Assembly (NCBI GenBank): GCA_937915915.1
Contig: CALGGN010000413.1
Location: 1-30,542 of the forward strand
Direction: 5' to 3'
Length of the DNA stretch: 30,542 nt
Source: an uncultured Selenomonas sp.
GTDB lineage: Bacteria > Bacillota > Negativicutes > Selenomonadales > Selenomonadaceae
A model generated the notes under the pieces. That model saw only the letters and a program-made list of their open reading frames with translations, was not told the origin of the DNA and searched no databases. Positions 14,103 to 21,700 of this stretch are shown here, in pieces (position 1 is the stretch's first letter; each line of letters opens with the position of its first letter). Both the position numbers and the translations under genes were made by a program.

Positions 14103-14845
14103 TTGTCTTCCCGCTCCAGAAACTCCGCCACTTTCTCTTTCACCGCATCCTTGTCCGCTTCCAGCGGCAGCAGGTGCCCCGACTCCGTGAACCAGACCTG
14201 CTCCTTTTCCCGGCTCGCCACATGCGCATAAATATACTCCGCGCTCTCCGGCGCAGCCGTATGGTCATTATGGCTGTGCATGATCAGAATCGGCGCTTCC
14301 ACATGGTCGATGCATCCCTTCATCTGCTCCACCACATCCAGAAGCTCATGCACCGAAACCAGCGGCATCCTGCGATAGGTGTAATTCACCACCGGCTTCA
14401 CGCCTTTCAGATGGCGGAGCGCCTTCGGCACATACTGGCCCACGGAAGCCTCCCGCGTGGGCAGCGCCTTGATGCCGCGCTCCTCCGCAATGAAAATCGG
14501 CGCGGCAAGGCTCACCACGCGGCAAACCGGCGATTCGGACGCTAGCATCATGGCAAACAATCCGCCCATCGAATGACCGACGACAGAAATTTTCTCCGTG
14601 CATCCCGACAGGATGGCGAACCCGTCACGCACGGAATCCATCCAGTCCTCCCATGTCATATGCACCAGATCCTCCACCTTCGTGCCATGCCCCGCCAGCC
14701 GTACCGCCAGCACCGTAAAGCCGCGCTTTTGCAAAAACTGCCCCATCTCCAGAAGCTCCGCCGGAACCCCCGTAAAGCCATGAATGAGCAGTGCTCCATG
14801 CGGGCCGCCCGGCAAAAAGAAAGGCTCCGCCCCCGACAATATCAT
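14099..14845 (-). CDS. Alpha/beta-hydrolase carboxylesterase (Est30-type)
   Basis: The start is set at ATG 14845 because GGAGG lies exactly seven bases upstream; an ATG at 14860 lacks a ribosome site. The roughly 248-residue protein begins MILSGAEPFFLPGG, then GALLIHGFTGVPAE (oxyanion region) and VVGHSMGGLFAM (nucleophile Ser). The acid Asp is in MHSHNDHTA and the catalytic His in ESGHLLPLE. Members hydrolyse short-chain carboxyl esters; the natural substrate is unknown. In Bacillus and relatives this gene sits between secG and rnr, as here. Its 3' end overlaps the rnr start, and a terminator-like hairpin separates it from secG. Confidence 0.92.
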   Translation of the reverse strand: MILSGAEPFFLPGGPHGALLIHGFTGVPAELLEMGQFLQKRGFTVLAVRLAGHGTKVEDLVHMTWEDWMDSVRDGFAILSGCTEKISVVGHSMGGLFAMMLASESPVCRVVSLAAPIFIAEERGIKALPTREASVGQYVPKALRHLKGVKPVVNYTYRRMPLVSVHELLDVVEQMKGCIDHVEAPILIMHSHNDHTAAPESAEYIYAHVASREKEQVWFTESGHLLPLEADKDAVKEKVAEFLEREDK

Positions 14846-14899
14846 CCCAACGTCCTCCATTCATCTAACGGAACTGTAGGCAGTTCCTGATTCCTAACG

Positions 14900-14933
14900 A
14901 AAAAACGTCCCCCGCCATGTGCATCGGGGAACG
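14900..14933 (-). terminator. Terminator-like hairpin between secG and the esterase gene
   Basis: On the minus strand CGTTCCCC pairs with GGGGGACG (one G-T pair) around a 12-base loop and is followed by six Ts. It would reduce read-through from secG into the esterase-rnr-smpB genes. Confidence 0.6.
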
Positions 14934-14950
14934 CTCTTCTTCACAAAGCC

Positions 14951-15178
14951 CTATGCGGTCATACGCGCAATCACAATCGTAATCACAGCAAACAGCACGG
15001 CAAAGACCACGGTGACACGCGCAAGCAGCGCATCCATGCCGCGAGCCTTGCCGGAAAACACCGTATCCGAACCGCCATCCATGCCGCCCATCCCGGCAGA
15101 TTTCGCTTCCTGCCCCAGAACAGACGCAATCAGGATGATCGCCACGATCGCATCCAACACCATCAAAACGGTAAGCAA
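14951..15178 (-). CDS. secG: Preprotein translocase subunit SecG
   Basis: The 75-residue protein has two membrane helices (VLMVLDAIVAIILIASVL near 4-22 and VTVVFAVLFAVITIVIA near 55-72). Between them lies the conserved loop LGQEAKSAGMGG...VFSGKARGMDALLARVT. SecG is the small accessory subunit of the SecYEG channel in the inner membrane. The start is a TTG at 15178 with AAGGGGGC seven bases upstream; the ATG five codons later is too far from it and would cut into the first helix. It heads the secG-esterase-rnr-smpB cluster. Confidence 0.93.
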   Translation of the reverse strand: MLTVLMVLDAIVAIILIASVLGQEAKSAGMGGMDGGSDTVFSGKARGMDALLARVTVVFAVLFAVITIVIARMTA

Positions 15179-15217
15179 GTAAAAGCCCCCTTAACTCCTA
15201 GTCAAACATTACACTAT

Positions 15218-15246
15218 ATCATACCATGCCTGGCAGGAACTGTCTA
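15218..15246 (-). promoter_or_regulatory. Promoter of secG
   Basis: On the minus strand TAGACA (15246-15241), a 17-base spacer and TATGAT (15223-15218) precede the secG start by about 40 bp. Confidence 0.65.
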
Positions 15247-15350
15247 CACTTAAATGAAAAACTCCATTTGCCGCATAACCATCATATAATACTTCTGAAG
15301 TGGTAAACTAAAATCGGACACGAAAGGGGTAGTTTGGGAGGTTGAAATTC

Positions 15351-15487
15351 ATGAATGCAGTTTTTTGATAATTCTTGTAATAGCTTTCCTGATTGTGTAT
15401 AATCAAGCTGTGAAGGTTCCATTATCTGTATTGCCGAAAGGCTGCCAGAAAAGACGATGCATGAGGATAAGAGTTTGCCTAGTATAA
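15351..15487 (+). pseudogene. Frameshifted small membrane-peptide ORF
   Basis: This is part of the 512-bp stretch without a clear gene between secG and 15691. ATG 15351 has GGGAGG nine bases upstream but stops after five codons (TGA 15366-15368) in a run of six Ts. With one more T the frame would continue as MNAVFLIILVIAFLIVYNQ, then a Lys/Pro segment and a Cys/Arg-rich end, to TAA 15485-15487. That is one membrane helix in about 46 residues. It may be a dead small membrane protein, a slippage-controlled gene or chance. Confidence 0.25.
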
Positions 15488-15643
15488 CACGTTTTAAATA
15501 ACTTGCTGTTTCACGCAGGATAAATTTTTATGAACAAGGATGAGGAGCGCAGTCGTAGCAGAGCTACGTCAAGCGATCGAAGACACAGTTCATGGAAATT
15601 TAGACAAGTCAAACAGCAAGTTATTTGGAATGGGTTATACTAG
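15479..15643. repeat. 165-bp palindromic element, copy 2
   Basis: The ends CTAGTATAAC (15479-15488) and GTTATACTAG (15634-15643) are perfect inverted repeats. The arms continue with AAATAACTTGCTGTTT against AAACAGCAAGTTATTT. Further inside, AAATTTTTATGAAC pairs largely with GTTCATGGAAATTT. The centre, 15551-15570, is the same AGTCGTAGCAGAGCTACGTC as in the copy at 747-907, although the outer arms differ in sequence. It ends 47 bp before the toxin-antitoxin operon. Confidence 0.8.
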
Positions 15644-15690
15644 TACACTGGCAAATTGATCATCCGTATTGATAAAAAGGTGCGATAAGA

Positions 15691-15933
15691 ATGACTGACA
15701 ATATAAAAAAAATTGGCAATATGACGGTCAGAGTTATTTCTGGTGATAATTTATCACTTCAACATGAAGCAATTAGCAGTAATGACGTTGAAATGGATCG
15801 GCGTGCTACAGCTGCTGTGCAATCAGCGATTGACAAAGCCAAGATATGTAAAAAACCGATAGCTAGATATGATATGGCTACCAAGAGAGCTTTTGTAGAA
15901 TATGCCGACGGGAGCATACAATATGTCGATTAA
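15691..15933 (+). CDS. Small protein upstream of a zeta-type toxin, putative antitoxin
   Basis: The 80-residue protein has no recognised family. Its N-terminal part is hydrophilic, a middle helix reads TAAVQSAIDKAKICKKP, and the end is ARYDMATKRAFVEYADGSIQYVD, which looks like a small beta hairpin. Its 3' end overlaps the toxin start by 11 bp, so the two are coupled. By position it should be the antitoxin, either by binding the kinase or by autoregulation. It does not resemble the epsilon or PezA antitoxins that usually pair with zeta toxins. The ribosome site is weak (AAGGTG), six to eight bases before the ATG. Confidence 0.7.
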   Translation: MTDNIKKIGNMTVRVISGDNLSLQHEAISSNDVEMDRRATAAVQSAIDKAKICKKPIARYDMATKRAFVEYADGSIQYVD

Positions 15934-16477
15934 GAAACCCATGGTTCTGGTCATTGCAGGGCCAAATGGTTCCGGAAAAAGTACCTTCACACAGTATTTT
16001 GAAAAAATCGGCGAGTACACCAACGCCGACGACGTTGTTGCCGCCACAGGAATGGATAATGCTGAAGCAGCTCGTTGGGTTGATAAAAAACGCTATGAGT
16101 CAATCGCCAACAAAAAAGACTTTACCTTTGAGACGGTATTATCATCCGAATACAAACTCGATATACTGCGCAAGGCTAAATTCGAGGGGTACTTTATAAA
16201 ATGTATCTTCGTCTTGACTGTAGATCCGCTTGTCAATGTGGCCAGAGTTCAAACCAGAGTCGCACAAGGCGGGCATAATGTTGAAAAAGAAAAGATTGTA
16301 AAGCGATATAAAAAATCTCTTGCGAACATAAAAGAATTACTGAAAATATGCGATATTCTGCATGTTTACGATAATACCTTGGAGCCATGCAGAATAATCC
16401 GTAAGCACAAAGAAGAACTTTCTATATTCGCTAACGATTTATGGAATGAGGATCAGATATTATCACTTATGCAATGA
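15923..16477 (+). CDS. Zeta-type toxin family kinase
   Basis: The start is placed at ATG 15923 with GGGAG eight bases upstream; an earlier in-frame ATG at 15902 would enlarge the overlap with the upstream gene. The 184-residue P-loop protein has Walker A AGPNGSGKST near residue 12, NADDVVAATG, FTFETVLSS and the family motif RVAQGGHNVEKEKIVKRY. These match the compact zeta-like kinases related to UDP-N-acetylglucosamine kinases that poison cell-wall synthesis. Codon use is more A+T-rich than in the nearby secG-rnr genes, which suggests acquisition. An IS3 element begins about 45 bp downstream. Confidence 0.82.
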   Translation: MSIKKPMVLVIAGPNGSGKSTFTQYFEKIGEYTNADDVVAATGMDNAEAARWVDKKRYESIANKKDFTFETVLSSEYKLDILRKAKFEGYFIKCIFVLTVDPLVNVARVQTRVAQGGHNVEKEKIVKRYKKSLANIKELLKICDILHVYDNTLEPCRIIRKHKEELSIFANDLWNEDQILSLMQ

Positions 16478-16520
16478 AATTCAAATCCTTCGCTATACAG
16501 ATAAGCTGTTGTTTGACAAA

Positions 16521-16558
16521 TCTGAACCGCTCCCCGTCAATAGGACAGTAAAAAAATA
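16521..16558 (+). repeat. Left inverted repeat of the IS3 element
   Basis: Reads TCTGAACCGCTCCCCG, then reaches GACAGTAAAAAAATA. It matches the right end at about 26 of 36 positions. Confidence 0.7.
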
Positions 16559-16600
16559 TAAAAAGTCTAATGGCTAGCAGACTCGTTTGGTAGCCATTTT

Positions 16601-17482
16601 TTATGCCGCATCGGACATGGATAAAGCATACTTTTCCATCGGTGTGAGGATGCCAAGGCCACGTTGCACTCGCCCAGTATTGTAGTAGGTAATGTAGCTT
16701 TCTATCGTCTGCACAAGTTCCTCTTTGCTAGTGAAACGCCTTCCGTAATACCTCTCACGTTTCAGGATGCCCCAGAAGCCTTCCATCGGCCCGTTGTCTA
16801 TACAATGCGCCACGCGGGACATACTTTGCGTCATGCCCGCCTTTTCGAGCTTGTGGTGAAAAGCTCGGTTCGTGTACTGGAAGCCTCTGTCGCTATGGAA
16901 TAGCGGGTGGGCATTGGGATTTTCCTTGACCGCTATGTCAAGGGTATTGAAAACCAACGGATTATCGTTGTGTTCGCTTACTACATAGGATACAATCCTG
17001 CGGTCATAGATGTCGAGTATTGCACTTAGGTACAGCTTATGGACAGCCATACCCTCGTACCACTTGAATTCTGTCACATCGGTCAGCCACTTCTCGTTGG
17101 GCTTGTCCGCATGGAATTTACGGTCGAGCAGGTTCTCGGCTATGTACTGCGGATTCCTAGCCCGTCTTGTGCAGCCGTGGCTGTAATACTTGATGGTAGA
17201 TTTGATGCCCTTAGCTCGGCAAATCCTGAGTACCCGCTTGTCATTCACATGGATGCCGTGGTCATGCCTGAGGTCATCATTGATGCGGCGGTAGCCCTTG
17301 TCCGGGCTGTCAGCATGGATTTTCTCCATCTTTTCGGCAATGGCTGCATTCTCCTGCTCTCTCTTGCTGGGGATTCCCGCTGCCCATTTATAGTAGGCAG
17401 ACCTAGATACGCCTAGCAGCTTGCAAAGCGCTTCAATGGGATAGGATTTTTCAAGATGGCAAGCCCGTATGGATCGGTACAT
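16601..17482 (-). CDS. IS3-family transposase OrfB (DDE integrase domain)
   Basis: The 293-residue frame has the HTH_21 region (KIHADSPDKGYRRINDDLRHDHGIHVNDKRVLRICRA) and an rve integrase core. The catalytic residues are Asp in KWLTDVTEF, Asp in FHSDRGFQYT and Glu in NGPMEGFWGILK. It ends with the usual YITYYNTGRVQRGLG...P. The reading frame is open upstream of the ATG as far as a run of seven As, which permits an OrfAB fusion by -1 frameshifting, the normal route to active transposase in this family. Confidence 0.95.
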   Translation of the reverse strand: MYRSIRACHLEKSYPIEALCKLLGVSRSAYYKWAAGIPSKREQENAAIAEKMEKIHADSPDKGYRRINDDLRHDHGIHVNDKRVLRICRAKGIKSTIKYYSHGCTRRARNPQYIAENLLDRKFHADKPNEKWLTDVTEFKWYEGMAVHKLYLSAILDIYDRRIVSYVVSEHNDNPLVFNTLDIAVKENPNAHPLFHSDRGFQYTNRAFHHKLEKAGMTQSMSRVAHCIDNGPMEGFWGILKRERYYGRRFTSKEELVQTIESYITYYNTGRVQRGLGILTPMEKYALSMSDAA

Positions 17483-17502
17483 CAGGGACTGCCTTACCTG
17501 CC

Positions 17503-18192
17503 CTAGACATTCCCCCTCTCTAGCTCGTTCAATTTTTTTAGCAGGTCGCGCTCCATTTCGGCCATGTAGAGCTGATGCTTCAGTCTCTCAATCTCAATTT
17601 GAGCCTTTTCCAGCTCTGTGCGGGGTGTCTGGTCTCGCTTGCGCTTACCCCGGCGGTCTTCTAGCCCGGCCTCGCCAAGTTCCTCGTAGTGCAACGTCCA
17701 AGACCTTGCCTGCTGATAGCTGACGTTGTATTTCTTGGCCATCTCGCCATAATTTTTTCCTGATGTCAGGGAGTCCTTGGCAATCTGCACCCGCTCCTCT
17801 AAGGTGGTTTCCCGTCTCTTGCTCATGTAGCTTCCGCCTCCCGAATGTTTTATGGAGCAAAAGTCTCCATGAGCATTATACACCTTCAGCCAATCACTTA
17901 GTTGGCAGGTACTGCGTATCTTGTATTTACAGCAAACATCCATCAGACTACCCTCGCCGTTCAGGTAGCTGAGAACAGCCTGTTTCTTTAGTTCTGGCGT
18001 ATAGACTCGGTTGCGCTCATGGGGAAGGAAGGCAGATGGGCCTTCGGCTTCGTACTGATGAATCCATCTTCTGATTGTGGCTCCATCGACTCGAAGCAAA
18101 TGTGCCGCTTCGCTTTGCCCCATCCTGCCCGCAAGGCATTCCCTGACAATTCTTGTTTTCTCTTCCGCTGTTGCCCTCTGTTTGTGTGGCAT
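17503..18192 (-). CDS. IS3-family transposase OrfA
   Basis: The 229-residue protein holds two helix-turn-helix segments (ATAEEKTRIVRECLAGRMGQSEAAHLLRVDGATIRRWI at the start; TLEERVQIAKDSLTSGKNYGEMAKKYNVSYQQARSW near 125-165). A leucine-zipper-like region follows (ELEKAQIEIERLKHQLYMAEMERDLLKKL). It binds the element ends. It is longer than the typical 100-170 residues because of the duplicated HTH, as in the IS150 subgroup. GGGGGAG precedes ATG 18192. Confidence 0.93.
   Translation of the reverse strand: MPHKQRATAEEKTRIVRECLAGRMGQSEAAHLLRVDGATIRRWIHQYEAEGPSAFLPHERNRVYTPELKKQAVLSYLNGEGSLMDVCCKYKIRSTCQLSDWLKVYNAHGDFCSIKHSGGGSYMSKRRETTLEERVQIAKDSLTSGKNYGEMAKKYNVSYQQARSWTLHYEELGEAGLEDRRGKRKRDQTPRTELEKAQIEIERLKHQLYMAEMERDLLKKLNELERGNV
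17533..17539 (-). promoter_or_regulatory. Probable -1 ribosomal frameshift site of the IS3 element
   Basis: The minus strand reads CTGCT-AAAAAAA-TTG near the orfA end. Slipping back one base on the seven As changes LLKKLNEL into a frame that runs without a stop straight into orfB. Confidence 0.7.
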
Positions 18193-18200
18193 GAAAAACT

Positions 18201-18246
18201 CCCCCTATGATGACAGTTCTGTTTTTTTACTGTCTCTCATAGGGGG
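18201..18246. repeat. Hairpin at the right end of the IS3 element
   Basis: CCCCCTATGATGACAGT (18201-18217) is nearly complementary to ACTGTCTCTCATAGGGGG (18229-18246). The hairpin spans the inverted repeat and the orfA ribosome site, so read-through transcripts from outside would sequester translation, a known control in insertion sequences. Confidence 0.6.
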
Positions 18247-18257
18247 AGCATATCAGA
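18220..18257 (-). repeat. Right inverted repeat of the IS3 element
   Basis: Read inward on the minus strand: TCTGATATGCTCCCCC, then GACAGTAAAAAAACA. It matches the left end. Confidence 0.7.
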
Positions 18258-18299
18258 GCCGTGGCTCTTTTGCTGCAGGCTTTCGCTGGCTTCCGGGCA

Positions 18300-18350
18300 G
18301 CCAATCACTTCACCCCGGGGAACTTCTCCTTGCGGGTTTCATGAGCTCAA
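18300..18350 (-). pseudogene. Decayed copy of the 3' end of the double-glycine peptide gene
   Basis: On the minus strand GAGCTCATGAAACCCGCAAGG and the bases after it align with GAGCTTATGAAGACCCTCAAGG in the neighbouring gene (18381-18425), with a one-base deletion and several substitutions. The copy encodes an ELMK...KEKFPGVK-like end that is out of frame. It lies between that gene and the IS3 element and suggests that a second paralogue was lost here. Confidence 0.55.
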
Positions 18351-18358
18351 AGAAACAC

Positions 18359-18697
18359 TCAGGGGCGATTTTTTGGAAGGTAATTTGAGTCCGCCCCAGT
18401 AAACTTCTCCTTGAGGGTCTTCATAAGCTCATCCTGGGAGAATTTCTTGCCGGTGGAAATCTCGGTATAGGTATTGTCCTTTAAAAGGCCGCCTTTGTCA
18501 TGGGACTCAAAGCCCAGTCCCTTGAGGGCATCCCGCATGCTGTCAAAGTTCACTCCGCCGATGTCGTTGAACATATTCTTATACCCGGCCTGCGCCAGAA
18601 AACTGGCCACTTCCATGCTCTGGAGATAAGTCCCCCCTGCTACCCCTTCCAGTTCCTGGTCGTTCAGTTTGCTGTTTGCGAATTTCTTGTTATCCAT
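18359..18697 (-). CDS. Double-glycine leader peptide, bacteriocin- or effector-like
   Basis: The first 22 residues fit the class II leader consensus: L11, E15, L16, V19 and G21-G22 are at positions -12, -8, -7, -4, -2 and -1 from a cut after ELEGVAGG. The remaining 90 residues (TYLQSMEVASFLAQAGYKNMF..., GGVNFDSMRDALKGLGF) belong to no family I recognise. Such leaders direct export and cleavage by a peptidase-containing ABC transporter. None is encoded in the window, so processing must be done from elsewhere. AAAGGAG precedes ATG 18697. Mature cysteines are absent, so lanthionine or disulfide crosslinks are unlikely. Confidence 0.7.
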   Translation of the reverse strand: MDNKKFANSKLNDQELEGVAGGTYLQSMEVASFLAQAGYKNMFNDIGGVNFDSMRDALKGLGFESHDKGGLLKDNTYTEISTGKKFSQDELMKTLKEKFTGADSNYLPKNRP

Positions 18698-18743
18698 GAT
18701 GAATCTCTCCTTTATGAAATCCTTTGTTCCTACCTCTCTGCAC

Positions 18744-18773
18744 TTTATATCGTCCGAGAAGGGGAAGTGTTAA
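18744..18773 (-). promoter_or_regulatory. Possible promoter of the double-glycine peptide gene
   Basis: On the minus strand TTAACA (18773-18768), an 18-base spacer and TATAAA (18749-18744) stand about 50 bp before the start. The gene would be transcribed separately from res. Confidence 0.4.
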
Positions 18774-18798
18774 TGGAAATAAAAAAGATTTTTGGCTC

Positions 18799-21700
18799 TC
18801 AAATCCCCTGCATAAATTCCCCAACATCATCCACGGGCAAGAAGGTTGCGCCGTCCCCCAATGCCATAAAGTGCGCCTTGCCGCATTCGATTTTCTCCCG
18901 CTCCGTGGGACGCAGGGCATCCGTGTCGATGTTGCCTTTTGTTTCCAACACGAAGTATAGCTTTTTCTCGCCGTTCTGCTGTACCATTACCACCCAGTCG
19001 GGGTTGTAGGAGCCAAGAGGCGTGCTGATCTTGAACCAGTCCGGGAGTTTGGCATACAATACCACATCTTCGTTGTCCTCAAAGGCAACAGCGAATTTCC
19101 GCTCGTTTTCGCTGTCATAGACCACATAGTTGTAAATGCCCTTCTTGCTCTCCATCATGTTGGTTTCAAGGTAGCCTTTGAGTTCCTCCGTCTCAAAGAG
19201 TTCTTGGCAATAGTATTCTGTGTCACCGATTTTCTGATAGCGGATGCCGTCCACGATGAGGGACTTCATCACCGAGCGGAGAATCTTGGCGGTTCCTTCC
19301 ATAAAGACTTGAGGATTCTTCTGAAAGTCCTTGAGCCGATTGCCATATTCATCGAAACACTTCCAGTTGCCGGAAGTGTCCTGCCGTGTCCCCGTCAACA
19401 ATTCCACGATGGTGCGCCGGGTGAGGTTTGTCTCGTTTTGCAGATAGGTCACCACATCCGGGAGGTAGCCGGTATGCCCATAGGAATCCACGGCGCGGTC
19501 TACTACCACCTTCGTACTGACCCCGTCTGCGCCCACGGCGAGGTCTGCCCGCGTCTGGATGATTTTCGCCGAGGGGACCTTCAGCTCCATGGCCATCTGC
19601 TTGCGGCATTTCCTTAGCACCTCATCGGTAGAAAAGTTTACCCGGTAAGTGGTTTTCCACTTGATTCTGTCCCACAGTTCCTTGAAATCGGGGGACAAGA
19701 ACACCTCTTTGTTGAGGGTAGCCTCCCGCCGCTCCCGCTTGTTATGAATGGGAAGCTTACCGCAAGCCTTGAGGCATACTTCTTGGATTTGTGCCTTGTA
19801 GGGCGCAAGCTCCTCGGCCACTACGAATTTATCCTCCTGAATGGCCTGTTTCAATGTGTCCTTCACATTGCCTTTCTCATCCACATAGCCCTGCGTCTTC
19901 AGTCCATCCATGATTTTTTCCGCTTGCGCTGTACCAAGATAGCGTGGTTCTTCCTGCTCCTTCTCAGGAGTCAGGGAGATATTGGCAAAATTTGCCACTT
20001 CCAAGACCCGAAAACGAATCCCGTCCTCCTCGTATTCCTTCTGCAAGCTGTCGGCAAATTCGTCATAGCTTTCGTTGGCCATGACGGTGAGGATATTGAG
20101 TCCCGATTCGTACTGCCGTTCCCCCGCTTGATTGACGCAGAGGCGCAGTCCCCGGCCTATTTCCTGCCGTTTCTTGATGGTACTTTTGGTTTCGTTTAGG
20201 GTGCAGATCTGGAACACATTGGGATTGTCCCAACCTTCCTTCAATGCCGAATGGGAGAAGATGAAGCGTATCTTGCAGTCGAAGGAAAGGAGTTTCTCTT
20301 TTTCCCGCATGATAAGATTGTAGGTGCTGTCGTCTGCCGCCGTATCGCCCTTGGTATCTTTCCACTTCCCCGGCTTTCCTTTGCTGCCCTTGTCCGCCGA
20401 GAAATAGCCATCGTGGACGAGTTTTGCTTCATCGTCCTCGTTATGGAGGCTATGGAACAGGTCGTGATACTTGGGGCGGCGAATAGTATCGGCATAGATT
20501 TCCTCGAACCACCGAGCATATTTACCTTTGACGGCGTTGCCCTCGGCATCGTATTCCCGATAGTTTGCTACCCGGTCGATAAAGAACAGGGAAAGGACTT
20601 TAATGCCTTTGGGATTGAGCGCCAGTTCCTTGTTCAGATGTTCCTCGATGGTTGCCCGTATCTGCTGGCGTTTCATTTCATCGTCGGCGATAGTGCCAAT
20701 GGCCTTCCCCAAGCGCAAAATTTCGCTGCGGCTGGTAAAGTCCACCGCCTCCCGTCCTTCAGCGCAGTAGATATCCTTGACGATATAGCCTTCGTACACA
20801 TCCCGACCGCCGGATTTTTCGTAGAGGTCATCGCCCTGCTTTACCGTGACGGTCTTGCGGCTCACCACGCCTTTTTTGTTTTGCACGTCCATCTCGATTT
20901 TCGCCGTGATGGGCATTTTCTCGTTGTTTACGGATTTCAACAGTAAATAGGCATCGTTATGGGCATCCTTGACGGCAAAGCTCTCCACCTCGATGCCCTT
21001 CACCAGTTTCTTTTCGAAGCTGTCCACGGCGTTCAGCCGATAGAGCTTGTTTTCCACCCGGATGGGGGTTGCGGAATAGCGAATGGTGCAAAGGGGATTC
21101 AGTGAACGAACTGCCGCTACACGGTCATCTGTGCTGATGGTAGACTGTGGTTCATCAATAACGACAATTGGATTAGTTTCCTTTACCAAATCAATCGGTT
21201 TCGATTCGCCGAATTTCTTGTCGTTGTAGCGTTTGATAAGATTCAGATCATTCTGAAAGGCGTTGATAGTAATGACCATAATTTGAATATCATTGCTGGT
21301 AGCAAAATCTCGAATTTTCTCAATGTGCTTACTGTCATAAACAAAGGCATCATAGTTCACATTGCTGTACAGTCCCCGGAAATGCTCCCGGGTGATGTCG
21401 ATGGTTTTCTTCACGCCCTCCTTGATGGCGATACTTGGCACGACGATGATGAACTTAGTGAAGCCGTAAGCCTTGTTGAGTTCCAAGAGGGTGCGAAGAT
21501 ACACATAGGTTTTTCCCGTGCCTGTTTCCATTTCGACATCGAGGTTAAGTTCTCCTCCCAAGGAGGTGGATTGAGGAAGCCCGTAGCGAAGCTCCACTTC
21601 CCGGATATTTTTGAGCAAATCCTCATTCATGATTTCCAGACGATTGCCGATACCCTGCCCCAAGGTAAGCTGCTGATTTTCGCCGCCAAAGCCCAAGGAC

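Larger units (their letters stand above)
16523..18255 (-). mobile_element. IS3-family insertion sequence, IS150-like
   Basis: The element holds orfA and orfB on the minus strand. Its ends are imperfect inverted repeats of about 36 bp: both read inward as TCTGA, three variable bases, GCTCCCC, then after a variable stretch GACAGTAAAAAAA. The tips start TGA and end TCA, in keeping with the TG...CA ends of IS3 elements. I see no convincing target duplication (flanks AATC and GAGC). It lies between the zeta toxin operon and a peptide gene and may have removed sequence between them. Both open frames appear intact, so the element may be active. Confidence 0.85.

Noticed and set aside
11679..14231. 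Long open frames on the plus strand opposite rnr and the esterase gene (up to about 460 codons)
   Set aside because: They lie antisense to clear, motif-complete genes, have compositionally odd His/Arg/Leu-rich products and no ribosome sites. They arise from the codon bias of the real genes.
15301..15350. Possible solo IS end (AAACTAAAATCGGACA-like segment)
   Set aside because: No matching partner end or transposase remnant is nearby, so I cannot support an insertion sequence here.
16523..18255. 3-4 bp target duplication at the IS3 ends
   Set aside because: The flanks AATC and GAGC do not match for any choice of ends within the inverted repeats.
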